DNA of 14,494 bases, from assembly GCA_903893935.1 (NCBI GenBank), contig CAITOD010000532.1:1-14494 (forward strand). The letters are read 5' to 3'. Both the position numbers and the translations under genes were made by a program. Below the pieces are notes generated by a model. That model saw only the letters and a list, made by a program, of their open reading frames with translations, ran no database searches and was not told the origin of the DNA. Position 1 is the first letter of the stretch. Each line of letters starts with the position of its first letter. Source of the stretch: an uncultured Sphingomonadales bacterium. Lineage in GTDB: Bacteria; Pseudomonadota; Alphaproteobacteria; Sphingomonadales; Sphingomonadaceae. This document shows, in pieces, positions 1 to 7,432 of the stretch.

Positions 1-527
1 GCGGCGGCGGTATGCACCAGCGCCTTGTGCCCTTCGCGGCGCAGCACTTCGACAAAGCTGAGCGCGGTCAACGGGTTGACGAAAGCGCCCGCGCCCTGTT
101 CGGCGGTGGCGTGATCGGGCAGCACGAGCGCGGCGCGGGCATCGGTCAGCCGGTATTGCGAATACATCGCGCCCGGGATCACCGCGACCAGTTTGCCAAG
201 CAAGGCTTGCGCTTCGGGCGCGTCACCCGCGGCGACCACGGTGCCGGCGCCTTCGTTGCCGACCGGCAGCGCCTGGCCAAGGCGGGCATGCATTGCGCGT
301 ACTGCGGCTTCGGGCATCGGCGCCACGATCCGGCCGGGGGTGAATTCGGCATTGGCGAGATCGGCGGGGCCAAACAGCAGGCCGAGATCCGAAGGGTTGA
401 TCGGCGCCGCCTCGACGCGCACGAGGATCTGGTGCCCGGTCGGTTCGGCCAGCGTTTCGTCGCGCAGTTCGACAATCAGCCGACCGTCGGCTTCAAGCGT
501 CGAAACCAGCTGTCTGTTCGCAACCAT
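1..527 (-). CDS. MDR-family NAD(P)H:quinone oxidoreductase / zinc-less alcohol dehydrogenase-like protein, partial
   Basis: Only the N-terminal 175 codons are present; the gene leaves the window at its 3' end on the left edge. The translation begins [17 protein letters not shown] and has the GroES-like fold signatures of medium-chain dehydrogenases/reductases: an [10 protein letters not shown] segment near residue 45 and [11 protein letters not shown] near residue 95, followed by a [27 protein letters not shown] stretch (entry to the Rossmann domain) at the cut end. The cysteine ligands of the catalytic zinc are absent, which points to the quinone reductase/enoyl reductase side of the family: a soluble NAD(P)H-dependent enzyme of unknown substrate. 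The start is the ATG at 527, preceded 7 bases upstream by GGAGAG, and lies 35 bases inside the end of truA, so the two are probably translationally coupled. The family call is firm; the substrate cannot be told. Confidence 0.85.
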   Translation of the reverse strand, partial: MVANRQLVSTLEADGRLIVELRDETLAEPTGHQILVRVEAAPINPSDLGLLFGPADLANAEFTPGRIVAPMPEAAVRAMHARLGQALPVGNEGAGTVVAAGDAPEAQALLGKLVAVIPGAMYSQYRLTDARAALVLPDHATAEQGAGAFVNPLTALSFVEVLRREGHKALVHTAA

Positions 528-1278
528 CGCAATTCTCTCCCGGATATATCGCCTGCATGAAATAGAGCCCATCGGGTGGCGCATTAAGTCCCAGTTTGCA
601 ACGGTCTTTGGCATCAAGCGCGGCGGCGAGATCAGCGCGGCTCCAGCGCCCGAGCCCGATCAGCGCCAGGCAGCCGACCATCGAGCGCACCTGATGGTGG
701 AGGAAACTGCGCGCCCTGGCAGTGATCACCACGCGATCGCGATCGCGCCGCACGTCGAGCCGGTCGAGCGTCTTGACCGGGCTGGCCGACTGGCAATGCG
801 CCGAACGGAACGTGGTGAAATCGTGGCATCCGACCAGAACTTGCGCGGCATGATGCATGGCTTCGGCATCGAGATCGCGGATCACGTGCCAGGCGCGGCC
901 CGCTTCGAGCGTCAGCGGCGCGCGGCGGTTGATGATGCAGTATTCGTAAGCGCGGCCAAGGCACGAAAAGCGCGCGTGCCAGTCGTCCGCCACCGGGCGG
1001 CACGCGAGCACCGCGACCGGTTGCGGCTTCAGCTTGGCATTGATCGCTTCGCCCAGCCGGAACGCATCGAAATCGCGCACCAGATCGAAATGCGCGCGCA
1101 TCGCCCGCGCATGCACACCGGTATCGGTGCGTCCGGCCGCGCTGACATTGACCGCTTCGCCCGTGACCGCGGCGATCGCCTCCTCGATCGCGGCTTGCAC
1201 GGTGGGGCCGTGCGGCTGGCGCTGAAACCCCATGTAGGGCGCGCCATCCCATTCGAGTGTCAGGGCAAACCGCGGCAT
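493..1278 (-). CDS. truA: tRNA pseudouridine(38-40) synthase TruA
   Basis: This 261-residue protein converts uridines 38-40 in the anticodon stem-loop of many tRNAs to pseudouridine; it acts in the cytoplasm as a homodimer without cofactor. The N-terminus [21 protein letters not shown] matches the family's Y/W-DG-x-x-Y-x-G-(F/W)-Q-RQ opening. The catalytic motif [11 protein letters not shown] places the nucleophilic Asp at residue 52 (Asp60 in E. coli). Later signatures include [10 protein letters not shown] near residue 104 and [12 protein letters not shown] near 208. The ATG at 1278 shares its A with the TGA stop of fmt (TGATG), so the genes overlap by one base. A longer in-frame reading from 1332 would run into fmt and adds nothing conserved. 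The short C-terminal tail, about 15 residues after YPGEN, overlaps the start of the downstream oxidoreductase. Confidence 0.97.
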   Translation of the reverse strand: MPRFALTLEWDGAPYMGFQRQPHGPTVQAAIEEAIAAVTGEAVNVSAAGRTDTGVHARAMRAHFDLVRDFDAFRLGEAINAKLKPQPVAVLACRPVADDWHARFSCLGRAYEYCIINRRAPLTLEAGRAWHVIRDLDAEAMHHAAQVLVGCHDFTTFRSAHCQSASPVKTLDRLDVRRDRDRVVITARARSFLHHQVRSMVGCLALIGLGRWSRADLAAALDAKDRCKLGLNAPPDGLYFMQAIYPGENCDGCEQTAGFDA

Positions 1279-2183
1279 CAGCCCACCCGCGTTCCCGCCG
1301 GAACCGCATAGCCACGCAGCAAGGCGGCGCAATCCATTGCCGGGCGCCCGGCGCGCTGGACCAGCGTGGGGCGCAAGGCGCCGATGCCGCAGCCGATCGT
1401 CAGCCGGTCATCGAGCACCACGCCCGGCGCGGCCGCCGCGTCGATGACTTCGGCCGCGAGCACGCGCACGCGTTCGCCATCGAGCTCGAACCAGGCGCCG
1501 GGCGCCGGCGCAAAGGCGCGCACCTGGCGCTCGAGCGCGCCCGCATCGCCCGAAAAATCGAGCCGGCTCTCGGCCTTGTCGATTTTGGCGGCATACGTAA
1601 CCCCCTGATCGGGCTGCACGAGTGGCGGATGGCCGGCAAAGTCCGCCAGCACGGCGATCATCGCCTGCGCGCCGAGTTCTGCCAGTTCACCGGTCAGCTC
1701 GCCCGCAGTCTTGCCATCGACCGTGGTGCGCACCGTGGCCAGCATTGGCCCGGTGTCGAGCCCGCGTTCCATCTGCATGATCGTCACCCCGGTTTCGGCA
1801 TCGCCCGCCAGGATCGCGCGCTGCACCGGCGCCGCCCCCCGCCAGCGCGGCAGCAGCGAGCCGTGGACATTGAGGCAGCCGTGGCGCGGTGCCGCGAGCA
1901 CCGCGGGCGGCAGGATCAGGCCATAGGCGGCAACCACCGCCACATCAGCATGGTGCGCGGCAAACGCCGCCTGCTCGTCGGCGCCTTTGAGGCTCTGCGG
2001 AGTGAACACCGGCACGCCCGCGTCTTCGGCCGCACGCTGCACGGGCGAGGGTTGCAGCTTTTTGCCGCGCCCGGCCGGGCGCGGCGGCTGGCTGTAGGCC
2101 GCAACCACCGCGTGCCCCGCTGCGATCAGCGCGCGCAGCGTCGGCACGGCAAAGTCGGGAGTGCCCATGAAGACCACGCGCAT
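1278..2183 (-). CDS. fmt: Methionyl-tRNA formyltransferase
   Basis: Fmt transfers the formyl group of 10-formyltetrahydrofolate to Met-tRNA(fMet), giving the initiator for bacterial translation. The 301-residue product has the usual length. It starts [19 protein letters not shown], carries a basic loop around residues 35-42 (PAGRGKK) that in this family contacts the tRNA acceptor stem, and has the formyl-transfer core [21 protein letters not shown] with Asn105 and His107. The third catalytic residue is Asp143 in GLDTGPM. The C-terminal part from about residue 205 is the Fmt_C tRNA-binding domain. The ATG at 2183 has AAGGGA about 12 bases upstream. The reading frame stays open far upstream, but that stretch is antisense to recR and def. 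It overlaps truA by one base and diverges from recR across 60 bases. Confidence 0.98.
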   Translation of the reverse strand: MRVVFMGTPDFAVPTLRALIAAGHAVVAAYSQPPRPAGRGKKLQPSPVQRAAEDAGVPVFTPQSLKGADEQAAFAAHHADVAVVAAYGLILPPAVLAAPRHGCLNVHGSLLPRWRGAAPVQRAILAGDAETGVTIMQMERGLDTGPMLATVRTTVDGKTAGELTGELAELGAQAMIAVLADFAGHPPLVQPDQGVTYAAKIDKAESRLDFSGDAGALERQVRAFAPAPGAWFELDGERVRVLAAEVIDAAAAPGVVLDDRLTIGCGIGALRPTLVQRAGRPAMDCAALLRGYAVPAGTRVG

Positions 2184-2207
2184 CGACGCCACTATTCCCT
2201 TTTTCCG

Positions 2208-2236
2208 CTTTCGTTTTGAGCCTGCCGCCCTATCTG
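2208..2236 (+). promoter_or_regulatory. Weak promoter-like pair upstream of recR (possible leaderless start)
   Basis: A TATCTG hexamer at 2231-2236 resembles a -10 box and ends only 7 bases before the recR ATG; the hexamer 17 bases further upstream, CTTTCG, is a poor -35. No Shine-Dalgarno sequence precedes the recR ATG. Together this is compatible with transcription starting at or near the A of the ATG. The support is motif-level only and the -35 is weak. Confidence 0.2.
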
Positions 2237-2243
2237 TCCGCTG

Positions 2244-2840
2244 ATGGCATCGCAAGAGATCGAGGCACTGGCCAATGCGCTGGCGCGCCTGCCCGGGCTG
2301 GGGCCGCGATCGGCGCGGCGCGCGGTGCTGTGGCTGATCAAGCGGCGCGAAACCGCGTTTGCCGGGCTCGTCGATGCGCTCGCCTCGGTGCGCGAGCGGC
2401 TGGTCGAATGCCCGGTGTGCGGCAATGTCGATACCACCAGCCCTTGCGCGATCTGCGCCGACCCGCGCCGCGATGCGCGCGCGCTGTGCGTGGTTGAAGA
2501 TGTGGCGGATTTGTGGGCGCTCGATCGCGCGCGGCTGTTCACCGGGCGCTACCACGTGCTCGGCGGGCGGCTTTCGGCGCTCGAAGGCGTGCGGCCCGAA
2601 GATCTCAATATCGCCAGCCTGCTGCACCGCGTCGCCGGCGGCGGGATCGACGAAGTGGTGCTGGCAATGAACGCCACGCTCGAAGGCCAGACCACCGCGC
2701 ACTATCTTGCCGAACGGCTCGAAAGCTATCCGGTGCGGCTGACCCAGCTTGCGCACGGGTTGCCGGTGGGCGGTGAACTCGATTACCTTGACGAAGGCAC
2801 GCTGGCGCAAGCCTTGCGCGCGCGGCGCCCGCTCGGCTGA
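2244..2840 (+). CDS. recR: Recombination mediator protein RecR
   Basis: RecR works with RecF and RecO to load RecA onto SSB-coated single-stranded DNA at gaps and in the RecFOR repair pathway. The 198-residue product has the full domain order: an N-terminal helix-hairpin-helix ([19 protein letters not shown], residues 13-31), a zinc finger with Cys56, Cys59, Cys68 and Cys71 (CPVCG ... CAIC), a TOPRIM domain beginning at [13 protein letters not shown] (81 onward), and the C-terminal [16 protein letters not shown] segment near 172-187. The ATG at 2244 gives the normal family N-terminus; no Shine-Dalgarno is visible before it. It diverges from fmt and is followed by def after 49 bases on the same strand. 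In many bacteria recR sits beside a YbaB/EbfC gene and dnaX, neither of which is here. Confidence 0.98.
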   Translation: MASQEIEALANALARLPGLGPRSARRAVLWLIKRRETAFAGLVDALASVRERLVECPVCGNVDTTSPCAICADPRRDARALCVVEDVADLWALDRARLFTGRYHVLGGRLSALEGVRPEDLNIASLLHRVAGGGIDEVVLAMNATLEGQTTAHYLAERLESYPVRLTQLAHGLPVGGELDYLDEGTLAQALRARRPLG

Positions 2841-2852
2841 CGCGCGCGGCCC

Positions 2853-2881
2853 TTGCGCGGTGGCCTGCGGCTGATTATCTT
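2853..2881 (+). promoter_or_regulatory. Promoter-like pair upstream of def (possible leaderless start)
   Basis: TTGCGC at 2853-2858 and TATCTT at 2876-2881 are separated by exactly 17 bases, and the second hexamer ends 8 bases before the def ATG. The TTG of the -35 and four of six -10 positions fit the sigma-70 type consensus. There is no Shine-Dalgarno sequence before def. A transcript from this pair would have almost no 5' leader. This is a motif-level suggestion only. Confidence 0.25.
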
Positions 2882-2889
2882 GGCCGCCT

Positions 2890-3459
2890 ATGGCTATCCG
2901 CGAAATCCTCGAAGTCCCCGATCCCAGGCTCAAACAGGTGTCGAAACCCGTCGAGGTGTTCGATGATGCGCTGCGCACGCTCGTCGCCGACATGTTCGAC
3001 ACGATGTACGATGCGCCTGGCATCGGCCTTGCCGCGATCCAGGTAGGCGTGCCTTTGCGCGTGCTGGTGATCGATCTGCAGCCCGAAGACCCCGACGCCG
3101 AACCGCAGGAATGCACCGCGCACGGCGGGCACAGCCACACGCACCGGCCCACCCGCAAAGAGCCGCGCGTGTTCATCAATCCGGTGCTGACGCCCGTCAC
3201 TGAAGAACAGTCGGTCTACAGCGAAGGCTGCCTGTCGGTCCCCGACATCTACGCCGATGTCACCCGCCCGGCGCGCATCCACGCGCGCTGGCAGGACCTC
3301 GACGGCACGATGCACGAAGCCGAACTCGATGATCTGATGGCGACCTGCCTGCAGCACGAGATGGACCACCTCGAAGGCATTCTGTTCATCGACCACTTGT
3401 CGCGGCTGAAACGTGCAATGGTGCTCAAGAAGCTGGAAAAGATCCGCCGCGCGGCTTGA
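2890..3459 (+). CDS. def: Peptide deformylase
   Basis: This metalloenzyme, normally Fe2+, removes the N-formyl group from nascent chains at the ribosome, undoing the step catalysed by Fmt, which is encoded on the opposite side of recR. All three family motifs are present: [10 protein letters not shown] (residues 44-53), EGCLSVP (112-118, metal ligand Cys114) and QHEMDHLEG (155-163, ligands His156 and His160, catalytic Glu157). It is 189 residues, longer than the roughly 170 of E. coli Def. The extra length is an insertion at about residues 66-92 with a Cys and five His ([17 protein letters not shown]) between the second and third strands. The C-terminus ends in a basic helix ([17 protein letters not shown]), the position where ribosome-binding helices occur in Def. 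The start ATG gives the standard [15 protein letters not shown] opening. Confidence 0.97.
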   Translation: MAIREILEVPDPRLKQVSKPVEVFDDALRTLVADMFDTMYDAPGIGLAAIQVGVPLRVLVIDLQPEDPDAEPQECTAHGGHSHTHRPTRKEPRVFINPVLTPVTEEQSVYSEGCLSVPDIYADVTRPARIHARWQDLDGTMHEAELDDLMATCLQHEMDHLEGILFIDHLSRLKRAMVLKKLEKIRRAA

Positions 3460-3505
3460 TCGCTTGTCCTGCACCGGCTAAGTTCACGGTTCGTTCCGAG
3501 ACCTG

Positions 3506-3510
3506 AAAGG
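3506..3510 (+). promoter_or_regulatory. Shine-Dalgarno site that sets the rmuC start
   Basis: AAAGG is followed after 7 bases by the ATG at 3518. Two in-frame GTG codons at 3512 and 3515 lie too close to this site to be used, so ATG is preferred as the start. Confidence 0.6.
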
Positions 3511-3517
3511 CGTGGTG

Positions 3518-4981
3518 ATGGACTTGCTGATTGCGGCAGCCTTGGCACTGCTGGGCGGCCTCGCGCTCGGCTGGTTTTTCGGTTCGCGCCCGGTGGCCGA
3601 ATGGCGGACCCGTGCCACGGCGCACGAGGCCACGCTCAAACAGATGACGATCGATCTCGCCAGCCTCGCCGAGCGGGTGAAGCAGATCGATAGCCTTTCC
3701 GCTGAACTCGCCGATGTGCGGCGCGATCGCGATGATCTGGCGCCACGCCTCGCGACCGCCGAGGCACGCGCTGCCGATGCCGACCGGTTGCGCGGCGAAC
3801 TTGCCGAAGCGCGCACCGCGCGCGAAACGCTCGCGGCAGACCTCGCGCGGCTCAAGGCCGATGCTGCCAATTTCGACGAGCAGAAGCGCTTGCTGCTCGC
3901 CGCGCAGACCGAATTGCGCAAGGAATTCGAAAACGCCGGCAGCAAAGTGCTCGCGCAAGCGCAGGAAGCGTTTCTGACGCGGGCGAGCGCGCGCTTCGAG
4001 GAAAGCGAAAAGGCGCAAGGCGAACGGCTGAAGACGCTGCTCGCCCCGGTCGATGCGCGGCTCAAGGCGTATGAAGAGCAAGTCGGCAAGCTCGAAAAGG
4101 ACCGCGTCGATGCTTTCGGCACGCTGACCGGGCTGATCCATTCGATGCGCGACGGGCAGGAAGCGGTGCGCGCCGCCGCAGCCCAACTGGGCAATTCGCT
4201 GCGCAACGGGCCCAAGACCCGCGGCCGCTGGGGCGAATTGCAATTGCGCAATGTGCTCGAACAATGCGGGCTGTCGGAACACACCGATTTCGTCACCGAG
4301 CAATCGGTTGAAACCGAAGAGGGCCGCTTGCGCCCCGACGCGATCGTGCGCATTCCCGGCAACAAGCTGCTGGTGATCGATGCCAAAGTCTCGCTCAACG
4401 CCTATCAGGATGCGTTCGAGGCCGAAACCGACGAAGCCCGCGCCGCCGCGCTGAACCTGCACGTGCAATCGATGCGCAATCACATCCAGACGCTGGGCGG
4501 CAAAGCCTATCAGAGCCAGTTCGACGATGCGCCCGACTATGTGCTGATGTTCGTGCCCGGCGAGCATTTCATCGCGGCAGCACTCGAACACGATCCCAAC
4601 TTGTGGGATTTCGCGTTCGAACGCCGCGTGCTGCTGGCGAGCCCGACCAACCTCGTGGCGATCGCGCGCACAATCGCGCAAGTGTGGCGCCAGGACGGTC
4701 TCGCCCGCGAAGCGCGCGAAATCGGCCGGATGGGCGGCGAGCTTTACGAACGGATTGCGATTGTGGCGGACCATCTCAAGCGCGTCGGCAGCGGGCTCGA
4801 ATCGGCGGTAACCCATTACAACAAGTTCGTCGGCAGCTTTGAACGCAACGTGGTCTCTGCCGGACGCCGGCTGCGCGACAAACATATCGAGATCGGCAAG
4901 CGCGAGATCGAAGATGTGCCGCTGATCGAAAGCGCCCCGCGCTATGGCGCTGCCGATGCGGAAGCGGAGGCAGCCGATTAG
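3518..4981 (+). CDS. rmuC: DNA recombination protein RmuC homologue
   Basis: The product has 487 residues. Residues 2-21 (LLIAAALALLGGLALGWFF) form a single N-terminal membrane anchor. Residues of about 30 to 220 are charged, heptad-like and probably coiled coil. The RmuC domain follows, with GRWGE at 236-240, RPDAIVRIPG at 272-281 and the VIDAK segment at 286-290; this Asp ... (D/E)-x-K pattern is the PD-(D/E)xK nuclease-like core assigned to the family. E. coli rmuC mutants have altered inversion at short inverted repeats, so a role in limiting recombination or rearrangement is inferred, but the biochemical activity is not well defined. The last 20 residues are acidic and Ala-rich and probably unstructured. 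It follows def by 58 bases in the same direction and may share its transcript. Confidence 0.93.
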   Translation: MDLLIAAALALLGGLALGWFFGSRPVAEWRTRATAHEATLKQMTIDLASLAERVKQIDSLSAELADVRRDRDDLAPRLATAEARAADADRLRGELAEARTARETLAADLARLKADAANFDEQKRLLLAAQTELRKEFENAGSKVLAQAQEAFLTRASARFEESEKAQGERLKTLLAPVDARLKAYEEQVGKLEKDRVDAFGTLTGLIHSMRDGQEAVRAAAAQLGNSLRNGPKTRGRWGELQLRNVLEQCGLSEHTDFVTEQSVETEEGRLRPDAIVRIPGNKLLVIDAKVSLNAYQDAFEAETDEARAAALNLHVQSMRNHIQTLGGKAYQSQFDDAPDYVLMFVPGEHFIAAALEHDPNLWDFAFERRVLLASPTNLVAIARTIAQVWRQDGLAREAREIGRMGGELYERIAIVADHLKRVGSGLESAVTHYNKFVGSFERNVVSAGRRLRDKHIEIGKREIEDVPLIESAPRYGAADAEAEAAD

Positions 4982-5004
4982 CCCGCTCCCGCCCCCACCC
5001 GGAG

Positions 5005-5097
5005 CGTCACCCCGGACTTGATCCGGGGTCTATCGTGCCGGTTCGCGCGGGTGGCCGCAAAAGGAGAAATGGCCCCCGGATCAAGTCCGGGGTGACG
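5005..5097. repeat. REPIN-like pair of inverted palindromic repeats
   Basis: A 24-base sequence at 5005-5028 recurs as an exact reverse complement at 5074-5097, 45 bases apart. Each copy is itself nearly palindromic: CCCCGGA (5010-5016) pairs with TCCGGGG (5022-5028) around the 5-base centre CTTGA, and likewise 5074-5080 with 5086-5092 around TCAAG. The whole unit of about 93 bases could fold as two hairpins or one long cruciform. It sits between rmuC and the GGDEF gene, and no T-run follows, so it is not a standard intrinsic terminator. The architecture, two palindromic singlets in opposite orientation, is that of a REPIN. From memory, related CCCCGGA...TCCGGGG palindromes are frequent between genes in sphingomonad genomes. 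Confidence 0.8.
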
Positions 5098-5187
5098 TTG
5101 CGGAGCGGCGTTGTTTTCCAAATGCAACAAAGCGGCTCGGGTGCTAAGGGCGTGCGCTCTTCAACCCGATTGGTCGCATCAAAGCCC

Positions 5188-5910
5188 ATGTCAAGATTGC
5201 GTCGCGTTGCCGTTTCTGTCGGGCTGTCAGTCGGTGTAACGCTGATTGCGCTCAAGATCGTATCGGTGCTCAGCGGCATTCCGGTGCCTGCAATCTACTG
5301 GCTGGTTGCGACCCTGTGCCCGCTGCTGCTCAGCGCGCTGATTTCGGGCCATCTCGTCCGCAAGGAGGAGACGCTGCGCGAGATCTACGCCGAATTGCAG
5401 CTGGCGCACGCCCAGCTCAAGCAAGCCTCGGAAATCGACCCGATGACCGGACTGCTCAACCGCGGCGCGTTTCTCGCCAGCGTGGCGCGGATCAGGGCCG
5501 CGGGCAAGACCGGCTGGCTGATGCTGATCGATGTCGATCATTTCAAGCATATCAACGACGCGCATGGCCACGAAACGGGCGACCACGCCTTGCGAACGAT
5601 CGCCGCCCTGTTGCGCGAGTCGGTCCGCAACGACGATCTGATCGGGCGGCTGGGCGGCGAGGAATTCGGCATTTACATGATCGAGACCGCGCATGCCGAG
5701 GCGCTGCTGCTGAGCGAACGCGTGCGCTGCCACATCGCCCAGTCGCCCGCATACAGCGTCGATGGCCGCGCTTGCTTCGTTACCGTCAGCATCGGTCTGT
5801 CGACCGAACGAACCCCGGCTGAAACCTTGAAAGACGTGCTCCACCGCGCCGACATGGCGATGTATCAGGCCAAGGAAGACGGCCGCAATCGCATTCTCGC
5901 AACGATTTAG
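5188..5910 (+). CDS. Membrane-anchored GGDEF diguanylate cyclase
   Basis: From the ATG at 5188 the product has 240 residues. Two membrane helices (about 7-29 and 33-55) with almost no periplasmic loop are followed by a linker likely to form a coiled coil (58-82) and one GGDEF domain from about 83. Catalytic features look intact: DPMTGLLNR at 84-92, metal-binding Asp115 in LIDVDHFK, the DAHGHETGD segment at 124-132, and the active-site motif GGEEF at 156-160. An RNDD at 147-150, five residues before GGEEF, fits the product-inhibition I-site (RxxD). It should therefore make cyclic di-GMP from two GTP and be feedback-controlled. There is no extra sensor domain; the helices may be the input. The start is uncertain: in-frame ATG at 5122 and GTG at 5035 lie upstream, but the extra residues are unconserved in look and run into the repeat. 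It overlaps the facing methyltransferase by 4 bases. Confidence 0.92.
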   Translation: MSRLRRVAVSVGLSVGVTLIALKIVSVLSGIPVPAIYWLVATLCPLLLSALISGHLVRKEETLREIYAELQLAHAQLKQASEIDPMTGLLNRGAFLASVARIRAAGKTGWLMLIDVDHFKHINDAHGHETGDHALRTIAALLRESVRNDDLIGRLGGEEFGIYMIETAHAEALLLSERVRCHIAQSPAYSVDGRACFVTVSIGLSTERTPAETLKDVLHRADMAMYQAKEDGRNRILATI

Positions 5911-6707
5911 CCCAACGCCGCCAGGACTTCGTAGCCCAGCACGGCCGCTGCGACCGCCGCGTTCAGGCTGTCGGCACGCCCGCGCATCGGCATCGTAACG
6001 CGCAAGTCGCAGGCCAGCTCGTAGTCTTCAGGAAGCCCGCGCGATTCGTTGCCGACCATCACAAAGCACGGCGCAGCATAAGGCGCGCCGCGATAAGCCA
6101 CCGCATCGCGCAGCGAAGCCGCGACCAGCTGGCCCGGCCCACCGCGCAGCCAGGCGATGAAATCGCTCCAACCCGCCTGCGCCAGCTGTTGCGTGAACAC
6201 CGCACCCATGCTGGCGCGCACCGCCTCGACGCTGAACGGATCGACGCAATCGTCGATCAGGATCACCCCGCCCGCGCCCAATGCGTCGGCGGTGCGCAGC
6301 ATCGTGCCCAGATTGCCCGGGTCGCGCATCGCCTGCGCGACCAGCCAGATCGACGCGGCGTTGCGGTCGAGCGCATCGAGCCCGGTATTCCATTCGGCAT
6401 AGACACCGCACACTGCCTGCGGATTGTCCTTGCCGGTCACTTTGGCGAGAATGTCGATCGGCACTTCGATCACTTCGCCCCCGGCGCGCAAGACCGCGGC
6501 TTCGAGATCGTCGAGCAAAGGGTGCGGATCGCGCGACACCGCCATCAGCAGCAATTCGGGCAGACGCCCGCTCGCCCGGGCATCGGTCAGCAGGCGCAAG
6601 CCTTCGGCCAGAAAGCACTGCTCGCGCCGCCGGTGCTTCTTGTCGCGCAAGCTGCGCACGAATTTGATGGTCGGGTTGGAAAAACCGGTGATGGTCTTGC
6701 GCGTCAT
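5907..6707 (-). CDS. SpoU/TrmH-family RNA 2'-O-methyltransferase
   Basis: This 266-residue protein belongs to the knotted SPOUT methyltransferases that transfer a methyl group from S-adenosylmethionine to a ribose 2'-OH in rRNA or tRNA. The N-terminal third (NPTIKFVRSLRDKKHRRREQCFLAEG region, residues 11-36) is the substrate-binding domain seen in RlmB- and TsnR-like members. The three catalytic motifs are present: RDPGNLGTMLRTADALG (128-144) with the conserved Arg138, GNESRGLP (219-226), and PMRGRADSLNAAVAAAV (240-256) forming the knot and cofactor site. Which nucleotide it modifies cannot be told from sequence. The ATG at 6707 has AAGG 8 bases upstream. It is the last gene of the HPr operon, 20 bases after ptsH, and its stop overlaps the end of the facing GGDEF gene. 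Confidence 0.93.
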   Translation of the reverse strand: MTRKTITGFSNPTIKFVRSLRDKKHRRREQCFLAEGLRLLTDARASGRLPELLLMAVSRDPHPLLDDLEAAVLRAGGEVIEVPIDILAKVTGKDNPQAVCGVYAEWNTGLDALDRNAASIWLVAQAMRDPGNLGTMLRTADALGAGGVILIDDCVDPFSVEAVRASMGAVFTQQLAQAGWSDFIAWLRGGPGQLVAASLRDAVAYRGAPYAAPCFVMVGNESRGLPEDYELACDLRVTMPMRGRADSLNAAVAAAVLGYEVLAALG

Positions 6708-6727
6708 GCCGGCAGCCTTATCGCGCG

Positions 6728-7024
6728 TCAGTCTTCGCCAAAACCGTCCTTGATCAGCCCGGCCAGCTTCATCAGCACCGCGTCGGCCTCGGTCCGCTCG
6801 CCCGTGACCGCAATATCGACGCTGTCGCCCATTGCCGCGCCCAGCATCATCAGCCCCAGGATCGATCCGCCATTGGCTTCGGTGCCATCTTTGCTGACCG
6901 TCACATCAAACCCTTCGGGCAGCTTGGCCACGGCGTTGACGAATTTGGCGCTCGCGCGCGCATGCAACCCGCGCTGGTTGACAATCGTCACCCGCTCGCG
7001 CGCAACGTAACTCTGCTCACCCAT
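6728..7024 (-). CDS. ptsH: HPr phosphocarrier protein of a regulatory PTS
   Basis: HPr passes a phosphate from enzyme I to EIIA proteins. This 98-residue version is slightly longer than the usual 85-90 because of 5-6 extra residues at each end. The active-site motif NQRGLHARAS has the phosphorylatable His21. Ser54 in GGSILGLMML lies where Ser46 is in Gram-positive HPr, the target of HPr kinase, whose gene (hprK) is in the same cluster. Both control inputs therefore appear present. The gene begins 3 bases after the stop of the EIIA gene, and AGGA in the end of that gene serves as a plausible ribosome-binding site. No EIIB, EIIC or enzyme I gene is in the window, which fits a regulatory rather than a transport role. 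Confidence 0.95.
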   Translation of the reverse strand: MGEQSYVARERVTIVNQRGLHARASAKFVNAVAKLPEGFDVTVSKDGTEANGGSILGLMMLGAAMGDSVDIAVTGERTEADAVLMKLAGLIKDGFGED

Positions 7025-7027
7025 CGA

Positions 7028-7432
7028 TTACGCGTCCTGCCCCAGAAATTCCGACGCGATAGTGATGTAATTGCGCCCGGCATCGCGTGCGGCGGCGGTC
7101 GCTTCGCGCACCGGCATGCAGCCGCGCGCTTTGGCCAGACGGATCAGCATCGGCAGATTGATCCCGGCAATCACTTCGATCTTGCCCGCCTGCATCAGCG
7201 AAATGGCGAGGTTCGACGGGGTTCCGCCGAACAGGTCGGTCAGCACAATCACGCCTTCGCCGCTATCGACGCGCTTGATTGCGTCGGCAATTTCGCGCCG
7301 GCGCTTTTCCATGTCGTCGTTGGGTCCGATACACACGCCCACGACATCCGACTGGCGCCCGACCACGTGTTCCATCGCGTGGATGAATTCATCCGCCAGC
7401 GCGCCGTGGGTAACAAGAATAAGACCAATCAT
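7028..7432 (-). CDS. PTS EIIA component, mannose family (regulatory EIIA-Man)
   Basis: The 134-residue product is a stand-alone EIIA of the mannose/sorbose family. It begins MIGLILVTHGALADEF, with the phosphoryl-accepting His9, and carries VLTDLFGGTPSN near residues 64-75, whose Asp66 lies beside the active histidine in family structures. Soluble, it would accept phosphate from HPr. In Sinorhizobium the equivalent gene is called manX and lies next to hprK. No EIIB or permease partner is visible, so it presumably acts by protein-protein contacts that report phosphorylation state. The ATG at 7432 puts the histidine at its normal position near the N-terminus; the frame is open upstream to 7573, but that stretch looks non-coding. 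A GGAG lies about 12 bases before the ATG. It is followed 3 bases later by ptsH. Confidence 0.93.
   Translation of the reverse strand: MIGLILVTHGALADEFIHAMEHVVGRQSDVVGVCIGPNDDMEKRRREIADAIKRVDSGEGVIVLTDLFGGTPSNLAISLMQAGKIEVIAGINLPMLIRLAKARGCMPVREATAAARDAGRNYITIASEFLGQDA

Noticed and set aside
2184..3200. Upstream in-frame extension of fmt across recR and def
   Set aside because: The extension is antisense to two conserved genes. The standard Fmt N-terminus begins at the ATG at 2183.
3425..4885. A 486-codon minus-strand frame opposite rmuC
   Set aside because: The product has no family features, while rmuC on the other strand has clear motifs, a membrane anchor and a Shine-Dalgarno.
5005..5097. 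Rho-independent terminator of rmuC
   Set aside because: The stems are strong but no T-tract follows either one, and the paired inverted layout fits a dispersed repeat better. It may still hinder readthrough.
5005..5097. CRISPR array
   Set aside because: Only two repeat units, in opposite orientation, with one 45-base interval and no cas genes nearby.
5035..5187. Longer N-terminus for the GGDEF protein from GTG 5035 or ATG 5122
   Set aside because: The extension from 5035 would be translated from the REPIN-like repeat, and neither start adds recognisable sequence. ATG 5188 sits directly before the first membrane helix, although 5122 cannot be excluded.
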